Positions 33,714 through 42,200 of a stretch of 64,000 nucleotides of DNA are shown here, piece after piece (position 1 is the first letter of the stretch; the number at the start of each line of letters is the position of its first letter). This DNA comes from Uliginosibacterium paludis (GTDB lineage Bacteria; Pseudomonadota; Gammaproteobacteria; Burkholderiales; Rhodocyclaceae). The notes beneath the pieces are model-generated. The model was given only the letters and a program-made list of their open reading frames with translations. It searched no databases and was not told the origin of the DNA. A program made the position numbers and the translations under genes. The stretch is from contig NZ_JBDIVF010000003.1 of the NCBI RefSeq assembly GCF_039631355.1, forward strand, positions 434,001 to 498,000, written 5' to 3'.

Positions 33714-34312
33714 TGAGCAGACTTGAAAATCTTGCGCGGAAACTGGCGGAGCGATTCGAAGGGCAGGGGCATAGCGTCGCGACTGATGACTCGGAAGTGA
33801 CCTTGACTGTTCTCGCTGCGGACTACGCCGAAGTAGCGCGCGTGCTTCGGGATGATCAGTCCTTTGGCTTCGAGCAACTGATTGATCTGGCTGGTGTTGA
33901 CTACGCAGGGTATTGCGGCCAGAGGAAGCATTCCAAGCGCTTTGCGGCGGTTTCTCATCTGCTCTCCCTTTCCAATAACTGGCGTCTCCGCTTGCGTGTT
34001 TATGCTGAAGACGACGCGTTTCCTGTCGTGACTTCACTGTGCGAAGTATGGCCATCCGTTGCATGGTTTGAACGCGAGGCTTTCGACATGTTCGGCATCA
34101 TGTTTGACGGACACCCGGATTTGCGTCGAATTCTGACTGATTATGGCTTTGTAGGTCATCCGTTCAGGAAGGACTTTCCGGTGTCGGGTTTCATGGAAAT
34201 GACTTACGACAAGGAGCAAGGGCGGGTGGTTTACCAGCCCGTCACGATTGAGCCCAGGGAAAATACCCCGCGTATTGTCCGAGAGGCGGTGTACGGAGGC
34301 GATCGTGGCTGA
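33713..34312 (+). CDS. nuoC: NADH-quinone oxidoreductase subunit C
   Basis: A 199-residue 30-kDa subunit with the family signature WYEREAFDM-like FEREAFDMFGIMFDGHPDLR and the DYGFVGHPFRKDFP block. It packs against NuoD near the quinone cavity. It is separate from nuoD, unlike the fused NuoCD of E. coli. Its end overlaps the nuoD start by 8 bp. Confidence 0.97.
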   Translation: MSRLENLARKLAERFEGQGHSVATDDSEVTLTVLAADYAEVARVLRDDQSFGFEQLIDLAGVDYAGYCGQRKHSKRFAAVSHLLSLSNNWRLRLRVYAEDDAFPVVTSLCEVWPSVAWFEREAFDMFGIMFDGHPDLRRILTDYGFVGHPFRKDFPVSGFMEMTYDKEQGRVVYQPVTIEPRENTPRIVREAVYGGDRG

Positions 34313-35558
34313 AATCAAGAACTACACCATAAATTTCGGTCCGCAGCACCCTTCGGCCCACGGCGTATTGCGTCTGATTCTTGAGCTTTCGGGGGAGGTT
34401 GTCGAGCGAGCCGATCCGCATATTGGACTGCTTCATCGCGGTACTGAAAAACTAGCCGAAACCAGAACCTGGATTCAGTCGGTTCCTTATATGGATCGTC
34501 TGGACTATGTTTCCATGATGTGCAATGAGCACGCGTATTGCATGGCAATCGAGAAGCTTCTCGGAGTCCAGGTGCCTTTGCGTGCTCAATACATCCGGGT
34601 CATGTTTGACGAGATTACCCGGATTTTGAACCATTTACTGAACATCGGTACCCATGCTCTGGATATCGGTGCGATGACAATGGTGCTCTACACGTTTCGA
34701 GAGCGCGAAGACCTGATGGATGCGTACGAGGCCGTTTCTGGCGCCCGAATGCACGCTGCGTATTATCGACCTGGCGGTGTTTATCGTGACCTTCCTGATC
34801 AGATGCCCAAGTATCAGGTCAATAAGTTCAAGGATGCCGCTTCCGTTGCCAAACTCAACGCATCAAGAGAGGGGTCACTTCTCGACTTCCTTGAGGATTT
34901 CACCGACCGTTTTCCGACCTACATCGACGAATACCATACGCTGCTGACGGATAATCGGATCTGGAAACAGAGAACGGTGGATGTTGGGATCGTATCCGCA
35001 GAGCGTGCCAAAGCCTTGGGCTTCACCGGAGCGATGTTGCGTGGGTCAGGTGTTGTGTGGGATCTTCGCAAGAAACAGCCTTACGAGGTCTATGAGCACC
35101 TGGACTTCGATATTCCCGTCGGAACAAACGGCGATTGTTATGACCGGTATCTGGTTCGAATGGAAGAGATGCGGCAAAGCAATCGCATCGTTCGGCAATG
35201 TATCGACTGGTTGAAGAAAAATCCTGGTCCGGTCATTACCGACAACCACAAGATCGCTCCTCCTTCGCGTGAGAAGATGAAAGGCAGCATGGAGGAGTTG
35301 ATCCACCATTTCAAGCTTTTCACGGAAGGCATGCATGTTCCCGAGGGTGAGGTTTACTCAGCCGTTGAGCATCCGAAGGGAGAGTTTGGCGTGTATGCCA
35401 TTTCAGACGGGGCTAACAAGCCTTGGCGGCTTAAGTTGCGTGCCCCGGGCTTCGCACATCTTGCCGCAATGGATGAAATGGCGAAGGGCCACATGATCGC
35501 AGACGTTGTGGCGATTATCGGAACCATGGATATTGTCTTTGGCGAAATCGACCGCTGA
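34305..35558 (+). CDS. nuoD: NADH-quinone oxidoreductase subunit D
   Basis: A 417-residue 49-kDa subunit related to NiFe-hydrogenase large subunits. It has INFGPQHPSAHGVLR at the N-terminus, HRGTEKLAE, and the C-terminal ADVVAIIGTMDIVFGEIDR. It lines the quinone pocket with NuoB. The start is GTG with ACGGAGG 5 nt upstream, one of the clearest ribosome sites in the operon. Confidence 0.98.
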   Translation: MAEIKNYTINFGPQHPSAHGVLRLILELSGEVVERADPHIGLLHRGTEKLAETRTWIQSVPYMDRLDYVSMMCNEHAYCMAIEKLLGVQVPLRAQYIRVMFDEITRILNHLLNIGTHALDIGAMTMVLYTFREREDLMDAYEAVSGARMHAAYYRPGGVYRDLPDQMPKYQVNKFKDAASVAKLNASREGSLLDFLEDFTDRFPTYIDEYHTLLTDNRIWKQRTVDVGIVSAERAKALGFTGAMLRGSGVVWDLRKKQPYEVYEHLDFDIPVGTNGDCYDRYLVRMEEMRQSNRIVRQCIDWLKKNPGPVITDNHKIAPPSREKMKGSMEELIHHFKLFTEGMHVPEGEVYSAVEHPKGEFGVYAISDGANKPWRLKLRAPGFAHLAAMDEMAKGHMIADVVAIIGTMDIVFGEIDR

Positions 35559-35566
35559 GAAAAAAC

Positions 35567-36043
35567 ATGTTGAGTGATGAATCATTGCGGGCAATAGACC
35601 GCGAAATTGCCAAATATCCTGCCGACCAGAAGCAGTCTGCGATCATGGCTGCCCTTCGGATTGCGCAGACGGAAAAAAGGTGGCTGGCGAGCGAAACGAT
35701 TGAGTACGTTGCAGAGTATCTGGGTATGCCCGCAATGGCTGCTTACGAAGTTGCGTCGTTTTACAACATGTACGACCTCAAGCCGGTTGGAGAGCACAAG
35801 ATCACGGTTTGCACGAATCTTCCCTGTGCCCTGTCCGGTGGGCAGGAGGCGGCTGAGTACATCAAGCAGAAACTAGGGATCGGTTTTAACGAGACCAGCG
35901 CTGATGGCCGGTTCACCCTCAAGGAAGGTGAGTGCATGGGGGCCTGTGGTGACGCCCCAGTTCTGCTTCATAACAACCACAAAATGTGTTCCCGCATGAC
36001 ACGAGAACAGATCGATAAAATGATCGAGGAGCTTTCGCGATGA
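35567..36043 (+). CDS. nuoE: NADH-quinone oxidoreductase subunit E
   Basis: A 158-residue 24-kDa subunit with a thioredoxin-like fold. It ligates the [2Fe-2S] cluster N1a through cysteines in CTNLPCALSGG and CMGACGDAPVLL. It pairs with NuoF at the tip of the peripheral arm. The stop codon overlaps the nuoF start by 4 bp. Confidence 0.98.
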   Translation: MLSDESLRAIDREIAKYPADQKQSAIMAALRIAQTEKRWLASETIEYVAEYLGMPAMAAYEVASFYNMYDLKPVGEHKITVCTNLPCALSGGQEAAEYIKQKLGIGFNETSADGRFTLKEGECMGACGDAPVLLHNNHKMCSRMTREQIDKMIEELSR

Positions 36044-37356
36044 GTGAAACCCGCTTGATTCTGGCCGATCTGAACGGCGCCGATGCTTGGCGGCTGGCAG
36101 AGTATGCCAAGCGTGGCGGCTACGAAGCCCTTCGCAAGATTATTGCGGAAAGCGTGGGAGCTGACGACATTATCAGTGCCCTCAAGACCTCGAATTTGCG
36201 TGGACGTGGTGGTGCCGGGTTTCCGACAGGGCTGAAGTGGAGTTTCATGCCGAAGGCCTATACGGGCCCCAAATATGTCGTTTGCAATTCCGACGAGGGG
36301 GAGCCGGGTACTTTCAAGGATCGCGACATACTGCGCTATAACCCCCATGCAGTAATCGAAGGAATGATCATTGCTGGCTACACGATGGGGTGCGTAGCGG
36401 GATATAACTATATTCATGGCGAGATATTCGAAGTTTACGAGCGCTTCGAAGAGGCTCTCGCAGAAGCCAGGAATGCGGGGTTGCTCGGCCGGAATATTCT
36501 TGGATCAAACTTCTCTTTTGAGTTGTTTGCCCATCATGGCTATGGAGCCTATGTCTGCGGTGAAGAGACGGGTTTGCTCGAGTCCCTGGAGGGGAAAAAG
36601 GGCCAGCCGAGGTTCAAGCCCCCGTTTCCTGCCAGCTTCGGTCTTTATGGCAAGCCGACTACGATCAACAATACCGAGACATTTGCGTCAGTCCCGTTCA
36701 TTTTGCGAATGGGAGGGCAGGCTTTCCTTGATCTGGGAAAACCAAACAATGGAGGAACCAAGATTTTCTCGGTGTCCGGGCATGTGAACCGCCCGGGTAA
36801 TTACGAGGTTCGTCTTGGCACCCCATTTTCGGAACTGCTTGAAATGGCTGGAGGCATGCGTGGTGGCAGGAAGATCAAGGCTGTCATTCCGGGCGGGTCA
36901 TCGGCTCCGGTAATCCCTGGAGACGTCATGATGGACCTCACGATGGACTATGACGCGATCTCCAAAGCCGGCTCAATGCTTGGTTCTGGCGCAGTAATCG
37001 TCATGGATGAGACCACTTGCATGGTCAAGGCATTGGAGCGTCTGTCCTACTTTTACTTTGAAGAGTCCTGTGGCCAGTGTACGCCTTGCCGGGAAGGCAC
37101 GGGCTGGATGTACAGAATGATGCACCGGATCGAGAATGGCCAAGGGCGTGCAGAGGATCTGGCCTTGCTGGATAACGTTGCTGAAAACATCATGGGACGT
37201 ACCATCTGTGCGTTGGGTGACGCGGCTGCAATGCCGGTGCGAGGCTTCCTGAAGCATTATCGTGACGAGTTCGCGTATCACATTGAACACAAGCGCTGCA
37301 TGATTTCCCCCGAAGTTCAGAGGGAAGGCAGCAAGATTTACGTGGCGCAGGATTGA
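36040..37356 (+). CDS. nuoF: NADH-quinone oxidoreductase subunit F
   Basis: A 438-residue 51-kDa subunit, the NADH-oxidising, FMN-binding entry point. The glycine-rich NADH/FMN loops are GRGGAGFPTGLKW and CNSDEGEPGTFKDRD; GAGAYICGEETALL appears as YGAYVCGEETGLLE. Cluster N3 ligands are in ESCGQCTPCREG. Confidence 0.98.
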   Translation: MSETRLILADLNGADAWRLAEYAKRGGYEALRKIIAESVGADDIISALKTSNLRGRGGAGFPTGLKWSFMPKAYTGPKYVVCNSDEGEPGTFKDRDILRYNPHAVIEGMIIAGYTMGCVAGYNYIHGEIFEVYERFEEALAEARNAGLLGRNILGSNFSFELFAHHGYGAYVCGEETGLLESLEGKKGQPRFKPPFPASFGLYGKPTTINNTETFASVPFILRMGGQAFLDLGKPNNGGTKIFSVSGHVNRPGNYEVRLGTPFSELLEMAGGMRGGRKIKAVIPGGSSAPVIPGDVMMDLTMDYDAISKAGSMLGSGAVIVMDETTCMVKALERLSYFYFEESCGQCTPCREGTGWMYRMMHRIENGQGRAEDLALLDNVAENIMGRTICALGDAAAMPVRGFLKHYRDEFAYHIEHKRCMISPEVQREGSKIYVAQD

Positions 37357-37358
37357 GC

Positions 37359-39689
37359 ATGCTAGAAATCGAAATTGACGGCCAGAAAGTGGAAGTTGCT
37401 CCTGGCAGCACGGTGATGGATGCTGCTCGAAAACTGGGCAAACAGATTCCGCATTTCTGCTACCACAAGAAGTTGTCGATCGCAGCGAACTGTCGCATGT
37501 GCCTCGTGGATGTCGAGAAAATGCCTAAGGCTGTGCCCGCTTGCGCGACGCCTGCCGTAGCCGACATGAAGGTCAGCACGTCCTCCGAGAAGGCAACCAA
37601 AGCGCAGAAGTCGGTGATGGAGTTTCTGCTCATTAACCACCCACTTGATTGTCCGATTTGTGATCAAGGGGGCGAGTGTCAGCTTCAGGATGTTGCCGTA
37701 GGTTATGGAGCGCCGGCTTCTCGTTACAAGGAGGAGAAACGGGTCGTCTTCAATAAAAATCTTGGTCCTCTGATCAATACAGACATGACCCGCTGCATCC
37801 ATTGCTCCAGATGCGTGCGTTTTGGTCAGGAAATTTCCGGTGTCATGGAGCTGGGCATCGCCAACAGAGGTGAGCATTCGGAAGTCATGGCCTTCGTTGA
37901 TCGTTCGGTTGATTCCGAGCTTTCGGGGAATGCGATTGATTTGTGTCCTGTCGGTGCTCTCACATCCAAACCTTTTCGTTTTGCAGCGAGAAGCTGGGAA
38001 CTCACTCGTCGCCGTTCTGTGAGTCCTCATGATTCGCTGGGCACGAACCTGCAGGTTCAGGTCAAGCATGACAAAGTATTTCGTGTCCTTCCGTTCGAAA
38101 ACGAAGACGTTAATGAGTGCTGGATTTCGGATAGGGACCGTTTTTCCTACGAAGGACTGTACGCCGAAGACCGTCTTGTCAAACCGCGAATCAAGCATGG
38201 CGGTGAATGGCACGATGTCGATTGGCAGACAGCCTTGGACTACGTCGTTCGCACACTGAATGACATCAAGACCGAGCACGGGGGCGAACAGATTGGCGCA
38301 CTGATTTCCCCGGGTTCCACGGTAGAGGAGATGTTTCTTGCCCAGAAGATTGTACGTGGACTGGGATCCGATAACGTTGATTTCCGTCTGAGACAAAGCG
38401 ATTTTTCGCGTGACGGGCATAGAACCGGGGCGCCCTGGCTCGGGATGTCGGTAGCAGAACTCGCCACTCTGGATTCCGTACTTGTAGTTGGCAGTTTTCT
38501 TCGCAAGGATCATCCGCTGCTCGCGCAGCGTCTTCGCCAGGCTGTTCGTCGAGGCGCTAAACTTTCAAGGGTCAACCCGGTTGCAGATGATTGGCTGATT
38601 CCTATCGAATCCGAGTTGATTTGTGCGCCGGATGCGCTCATTGGGCAACTGTCGGCAGTCTTGGCTTCCGTGAGTCGTCTTTCTGCTTCGGATGCTCAAC
38701 CCCAGTTCGTCACTCTGATGAGCAACGCGGTACCGAATGATGCCACTGACAGCGTTGCGTCTTCGCTCCTGAAGGGAGAGAAAAGGGCAGTCCTTTTGGG
38801 AAATTTCGCCTGTCAGCACCCGCAGGCTGCAGTAATTGAAGCGCTGTGCTCAGAGATTTCGAGGATTGCAGGAGCCAAATTCGGAGTACTGGGGGAGGCG
38901 GCAGGAACCGTGGGCGGCTATCTGGCCGGAGCTGTTCCTGCTGGGGGGCTGAATGCTCAATCGATGCTGAAGTCTCCCCGCAAGGCATATGTGATCCTTG
39001 GTGCTGAGCCTTCCTTGGACTGTTTCGATGGCGTTCTTGCGGAAGAGGCTCTAGCTTCTGCAGCGAGCGTGATCTATCTGGGCAGTTTTTCAGGCAAGGC
39101 TTCCGATTACGCAGATGTCATGCTGCCTGTTTCTCCTTTCACTGAAACTTCGGGCTCATTTGTGAATATCGAAGGTCGAGTCCAGTCGTTTAACGCTGTT
39201 TCTGCTCCTTTGGGGGAGACGCGTCCTGCGTGGAAGGTCTTGCGAGTGCTAGGAAACCTTTTGGGTTTCGACGGTTTTGAGTATGAGTCGTCCGAGGCTG
39301 TCAGAGATGAAGCTTTGTCGGGTTATTCTCCTGACGGGCTTTCCAACAAGGCTCCTCTCTTGGCGTTTGTTTCTTCGACCAGTACCGGTTTTCAGAGGAT
39401 TGCTGACGTTCCCGTCTACTTCACTGACGCGCTTGTGAGAAGGGCGACTGCGCTGCAAAAGACAAGGGACGCCCGAATTCCGGTGGCCCGATTCAATCCT
39501 GAAGATGTCCAGAAAATAGGCGTTTTGGATGGAGATGAAGTCCGCGTAGGCGGAACTGGCCCCGCCGTGTTGATGCGATGTGTGGCAGATAAATCAGTGT
39601 CTGCAGGCTGTGTGCGTGTCTCGGCAGGACATCCGGATACTGCACCTCTCGGGCCTATGTTCGGAACCCTGAAATTGGAGCGCGCATGA
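37359..39689 (+). CDS. nuoG: NADH-quinone oxidoreductase subunit G
   Basis: A 776-residue 75-kDa iron-sulfur subunit. The N-terminal ferredoxin-like domain binds N1b (CYHKKLSIAANCRMC, then Cys in VPAC). N5 follows with CPICDQGGECQLQD, then N4 with CIHCSRCVRFGQE and CPVGAL. The rest is a molybdopterin-oxidoreductase-like scaffold. The extra N7 cysteine set of E. coli is not evident. The ATG at 37359 is used; an in-frame TTG 6 nt earlier overlaps nuoF. Confidence 0.97.
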   Translation: MLEIEIDGQKVEVAPGSTVMDAARKLGKQIPHFCYHKKLSIAANCRMCLVDVEKMPKAVPACATPAVADMKVSTSSEKATKAQKSVMEFLLINHPLDCPICDQGGECQLQDVAVGYGAPASRYKEEKRVVFNKNLGPLINTDMTRCIHCSRCVRFGQEISGVMELGIANRGEHSEVMAFVDRSVDSELSGNAIDLCPVGALTSKPFRFAARSWELTRRRSVSPHDSLGTNLQVQVKHDKVFRVLPFENEDVNECWISDRDRFSYEGLYAEDRLVKPRIKHGGEWHDVDWQTALDYVVRTLNDIKTEHGGEQIGALISPGSTVEEMFLAQKIVRGLGSDNVDFRLRQSDFSRDGHRTGAPWLGMSVAELATLDSVLVVGSFLRKDHPLLAQRLRQAVRRGAKLSRVNPVADDWLIPIESELICAPDALIGQLSAVLASVSRLSASDAQPQFVTLMSNAVPNDATDSVASSLLKGEKRAVLLGNFACQHPQAAVIEALCSEISRIAGAKFGVLGEAAGTVGGYLAGAVPAGGLNAQSMLKSPRKAYVILGAEPSLDCFDGVLAEEALASAASVIYLGSFSGKASDYADVMLPVSPFTETSGSFVNIEGRVQSFNAVSAPLGETRPAWKVLRVLGNLLGFDGFEYESSEAVRDEALSGYSPDGLSNKAPLLAFVSSTSTGFQRIADVPVYFTDALVRRATALQKTRDARIPVARFNPEDVQKIGVLDGDEVRVGGTGPAVLMRCVADKSVSAGCVRVSAGHPDTAPLGPMFGTLKLERA

Positions 39690-40738
39690 TGCATCAGGCT
39701 CTTCAGCCCGTAGCGGATCTCTTTGGGCCTCTCTGGGTGGTGGTGTGGACGTTGCTTAAGATCGTTCTCATCGTAGCTCCGCTTTTGGGTGCAGTGGCTT
39801 ATATGACCTTGGCCGAGCGAAAGGTTATTGGCTATATCCAGGTGCGTATTGGTCCCAACCGAGTAGGGCCATTAGGTCTTCTGCAACCTCTGGCAGATGG
39901 TTTGAAGCTGTTGTTCAAGGAAATTATCGCGCCCGCCAAATCCAGCAAGGGGTTGTTTTTTCTGGGGCCGATCATGGCAATTGCCCCTGCGCTTGCGGCA
40001 TGGGCGGTTGTGCCTTTTTCTGACGCACTGGTTCTCGCTGACGTCAATGCAGGATTGCTGTACTTGATGGCAATGACCTCGCTTGGCGTGTATGGCGTCA
40101 TCATCGCTGGGTGGGCATCCAACTCAAAGTATGCTCTGCTCGGGACGCTACGAGCTGCAGCTCAAATGGTCTCTTATGAGCTTGCTATGGGCTTTTCGCT
40201 TGTTTGCGTGTTGATGATTTCCGGGTCTCTCAATCTATCGGAAATTGTTCTGGGACAAAGTGAAGGGCGTTTCGCCGATGCGGGTTTGGGGTTTCTCAGC
40301 TGGAACTGGTTGCCGTTGCTGCCAATGTTTGTCGTCTATTTCATATCTGGCGTCGCGGAAACGAATCGGGCGCCTTTCGATGTCGTTGAAGGCGAGTCAG
40401 AAATTGTGGCCGGGCATATGGTTGAGTATTCCGGTATGGCTTTTTCGCTTTTTTTCCTTGCGGAATACGCCAACATGATTCTGGTTGCGATTCTTGCCTC
40501 AGTATTCTTCCTTGGTGGATGGCTGTCCCCTTTCGGATTCCTGCCTGACGGAATCGTGTGGTTGCTACTGAAAGCGGCATTCCTCCTTTTTGTATTTCTT
40601 TGGATTCGCGCTACATTTCCGCGCTTCAGATATGACCAGATCATGCGTCTGGGCTGGAAGGTTTTTATCCCTCTTTCGTTGCTCTGGGTGCTGGTTCTCG
40701 GTATCTGGATCATGTCACCACTGTCGATCTGGAAATAA
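39686..40738 (+). CDS. nuoH: NADH-quinone oxidoreductase subunit H
   Basis: A 350-residue membrane subunit with about eight helices. Signatures are AERKVIGYIQVRIGPNRVGP near residue 50 and the loop ETNRAPFDVVEGESEIVAG. NuoH joins the peripheral arm to the membrane arm and forms the quinone entry channel. It overlaps nuoG by 4 bp. Confidence 0.98.
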   Translation: MMHQALQPVADLFGPLWVVVWTLLKIVLIVAPLLGAVAYMTLAERKVIGYIQVRIGPNRVGPLGLLQPLADGLKLLFKEIIAPAKSSKGLFFLGPIMAIAPALAAWAVVPFSDALVLADVNAGLLYLMAMTSLGVYGVIIAGWASNSKYALLGTLRAAAQMVSYELAMGFSLVCVLMISGSLNLSEIVLGQSEGRFADAGLGFLSWNWLPLLPMFVVYFISGVAETNRAPFDVVEGESEIVAGHMVEYSGMAFSLFFLAEYANMILVAILASVFFLGGWLSPFGFLPDGIVWLLLKAAFLLFVFLWIRATFPRFRYDQIMRLGWKVFIPLSLLWVLVLGIWIMSPLSIWK

Positions 40739-40743
40739 ACGTC

Positions 40744-41232
40744 ATGGGTGCTGTAAAAGAATTTTTCGGCAGCGTTGTCCTGCTTGAACTACTGAAAGGC
40801 ATGGCCCTGACTGGCAGGCATTTTTTTGCTCGCAAAATCACGGTTCAGTTCCCGGAGGAGAAGACCCCTCAGAGTCCCCGGTTCCGAGGTCTGCATGCGC
40901 TTAGGCGCTATCCGAACGGGGAGGAGCGCTGTATTGCCTGCAAATTGTGCGAAGCGGTCTGCCCCGCTTTGGCAATAACGATTGATTCCGCCATGCGTGA
41001 GGACGGAACGCGCCGTACGACGCGTTATGACATCGATCTTACAAAGTGCATTTTTTGCGGTTTTTGCGAGGAAGCTTGCCCAGTGGACGCCATTGTGGAG
41101 ACTCGAGTCCTCGAATACCACGGGGAAAAAAGGGGCGATCTTTACTACACGAAGCAGATGTTGCTTGCGGTGGGGGATCGTTTCGAGAAACAGATTTCCG
41201 AAGATCGCGCCGCTGACGCGAAATTCAGATAA
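40744..41232 (+). CDS. nuoI: NADH-quinone oxidoreductase subunit I
   Basis: A 162-residue protein with two [4Fe-4S] motifs, CIACKLCEAVCPALAI and CIFCGFCEEACPVDAI, for clusters N6a and N6b between NuoG and NuoB. An amphipathic N-terminal helix contacts the membrane. It lies 5 bp after nuoH. Confidence 0.98.
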   Translation: MGAVKEFFGSVVLLELLKGMALTGRHFFARKITVQFPEEKTPQSPRFRGLHALRRYPNGEERCIACKLCEAVCPALAITIDSAMREDGTRRTTRYDIDLTKCIFCGFCEEACPVDAIVETRVLEYHGEKRGDLYYTKQMLLAVGDRFEKQISEDRAADAKFR

Positions 41233-41246
41233 GCCGCGAGGAATAA

Positions 41247-41888
41247 ATGGCTCTTTCTTTTCCTACCTTCTGCTTTTATCTGTTTTCGGCAGTGTTGGTT
41301 TTTGCGGCAGCACGCGTCATTACTGCAAGAAATCCGGTTCACGCGGTGCTTAGCCTGGTTCTGGCCTTTTTTACGTCCGGCATGATCTGGATGCTGATGA
41401 ATGCAGAATTTCTTTCCATCGCTATCGTGCTGATTTATGTCGGTGCCGTGATGGTGCTATTCCTGTTTGTCGTGATGATGCTGGACATCAATATCGATCG
41501 CGTGCGAGAAGGTTTTTGGCGCTATCTTCCTGTGGGTTTGGTCGTCGCGTTGATCATGGTTGCGGAAATGGCTTTTGTACTGAATGGGCGTTATTTCAAT
41601 AGCCCTGACCTGCAGGCGCCCGTACTTGTTGATCCTGCATTGTCGAATACGAGAGAGTTGGCTAAGACGATCTTTACCGATTATGCCTATCCGTTCGAAT
41701 TGGCTTCATTGGTGCTTCTGGTGGCCATGATTGCGGCTGTCATGCTCACCTACCGGCGTAGAGATGGATCCAAGGCTGTGGACCCTGCGCAGCAGATCAA
41801 GGTGAAAGCCGCGGATCGTTTGGTTGTGCACAAGTTGGCAGCAGAAAGAGATGTTGATGCAGTCCAGTTGGAGAACGTCGAAAAATGA
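41247..41888 (+). CDS. nuoJ: NADH-quinone oxidoreductase subunit J
   Basis: A 213-residue membrane subunit with five helices, including the conserved IVLIYVGAVMVLFLFVVMML helix (residue 70 region) with its pi-bulge. It takes part in coupling between arms. A charged C-terminal tail (about 175-213) is longer than in E. coli. The stop codon overlaps nuoK by 4 bp. Confidence 0.97.
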   Translation: MALSFPTFCFYLFSAVLVFAAARVITARNPVHAVLSLVLAFFTSGMIWMLMNAEFLSIAIVLIYVGAVMVLFLFVVMMLDINIDRVREGFWRYLPVGLVVALIMVAEMAFVLNGRYFNSPDLQAPVLVDPALSNTRELAKTIFTDYAYPFELASLVLLVAMIAAVMLTYRRRDGSKAVDPAQQIKVKAADRLVVHKLAAERDVDAVQLENVEK

Positions 41889-42193
41889 TTGCTCCGCTTG
41901 CGCATGTCCTAACGCTGGGCGCGATTCTGTTTGCGATCGCCGTTGTTGGTATTTTCCTTAACAGGAAAAATCTTATTGTTCTGTTGATGTCGATAGAGTT
42001 GATGCTCCTTTCCGTTAACATGAACTTCGTTGCTTTTTCCAGCTACTACGGTGATCCGGCTGGTCAGATATTTGTGTTTTTCATATTGACTGTGGCGGCC
42101 GCCGAAGCGGCGATTGGTTTGGCTATCTTGGTCGTTCTTTTCAGAAATCTCCGGTCAATCCATGTTGACGATCTAGATAGTCTGAAGGGTTGA
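41885..42193 (+). CDS. nuoK: NADH-quinone oxidoreductase subunit K
   Basis: A 102-residue MrpC-like subunit with three helices. The conserved glutamates are in SIELMLLSVN and AAAEAAIGLA; these are needed for proton transfer in studied complexes. It lies between nuoJ and nuoL. Confidence 0.98.
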   Translation: MIAPLAHVLTLGAILFAIAVVGIFLNRKNLIVLLMSIELMLLSVNMNFVAFSSYYGDPAGQIFVFFILTVAAAEAAIGLAILVVLFRNLRSIHVDDLDSLKG

Positions 42194-42200
42194 GAAAGAG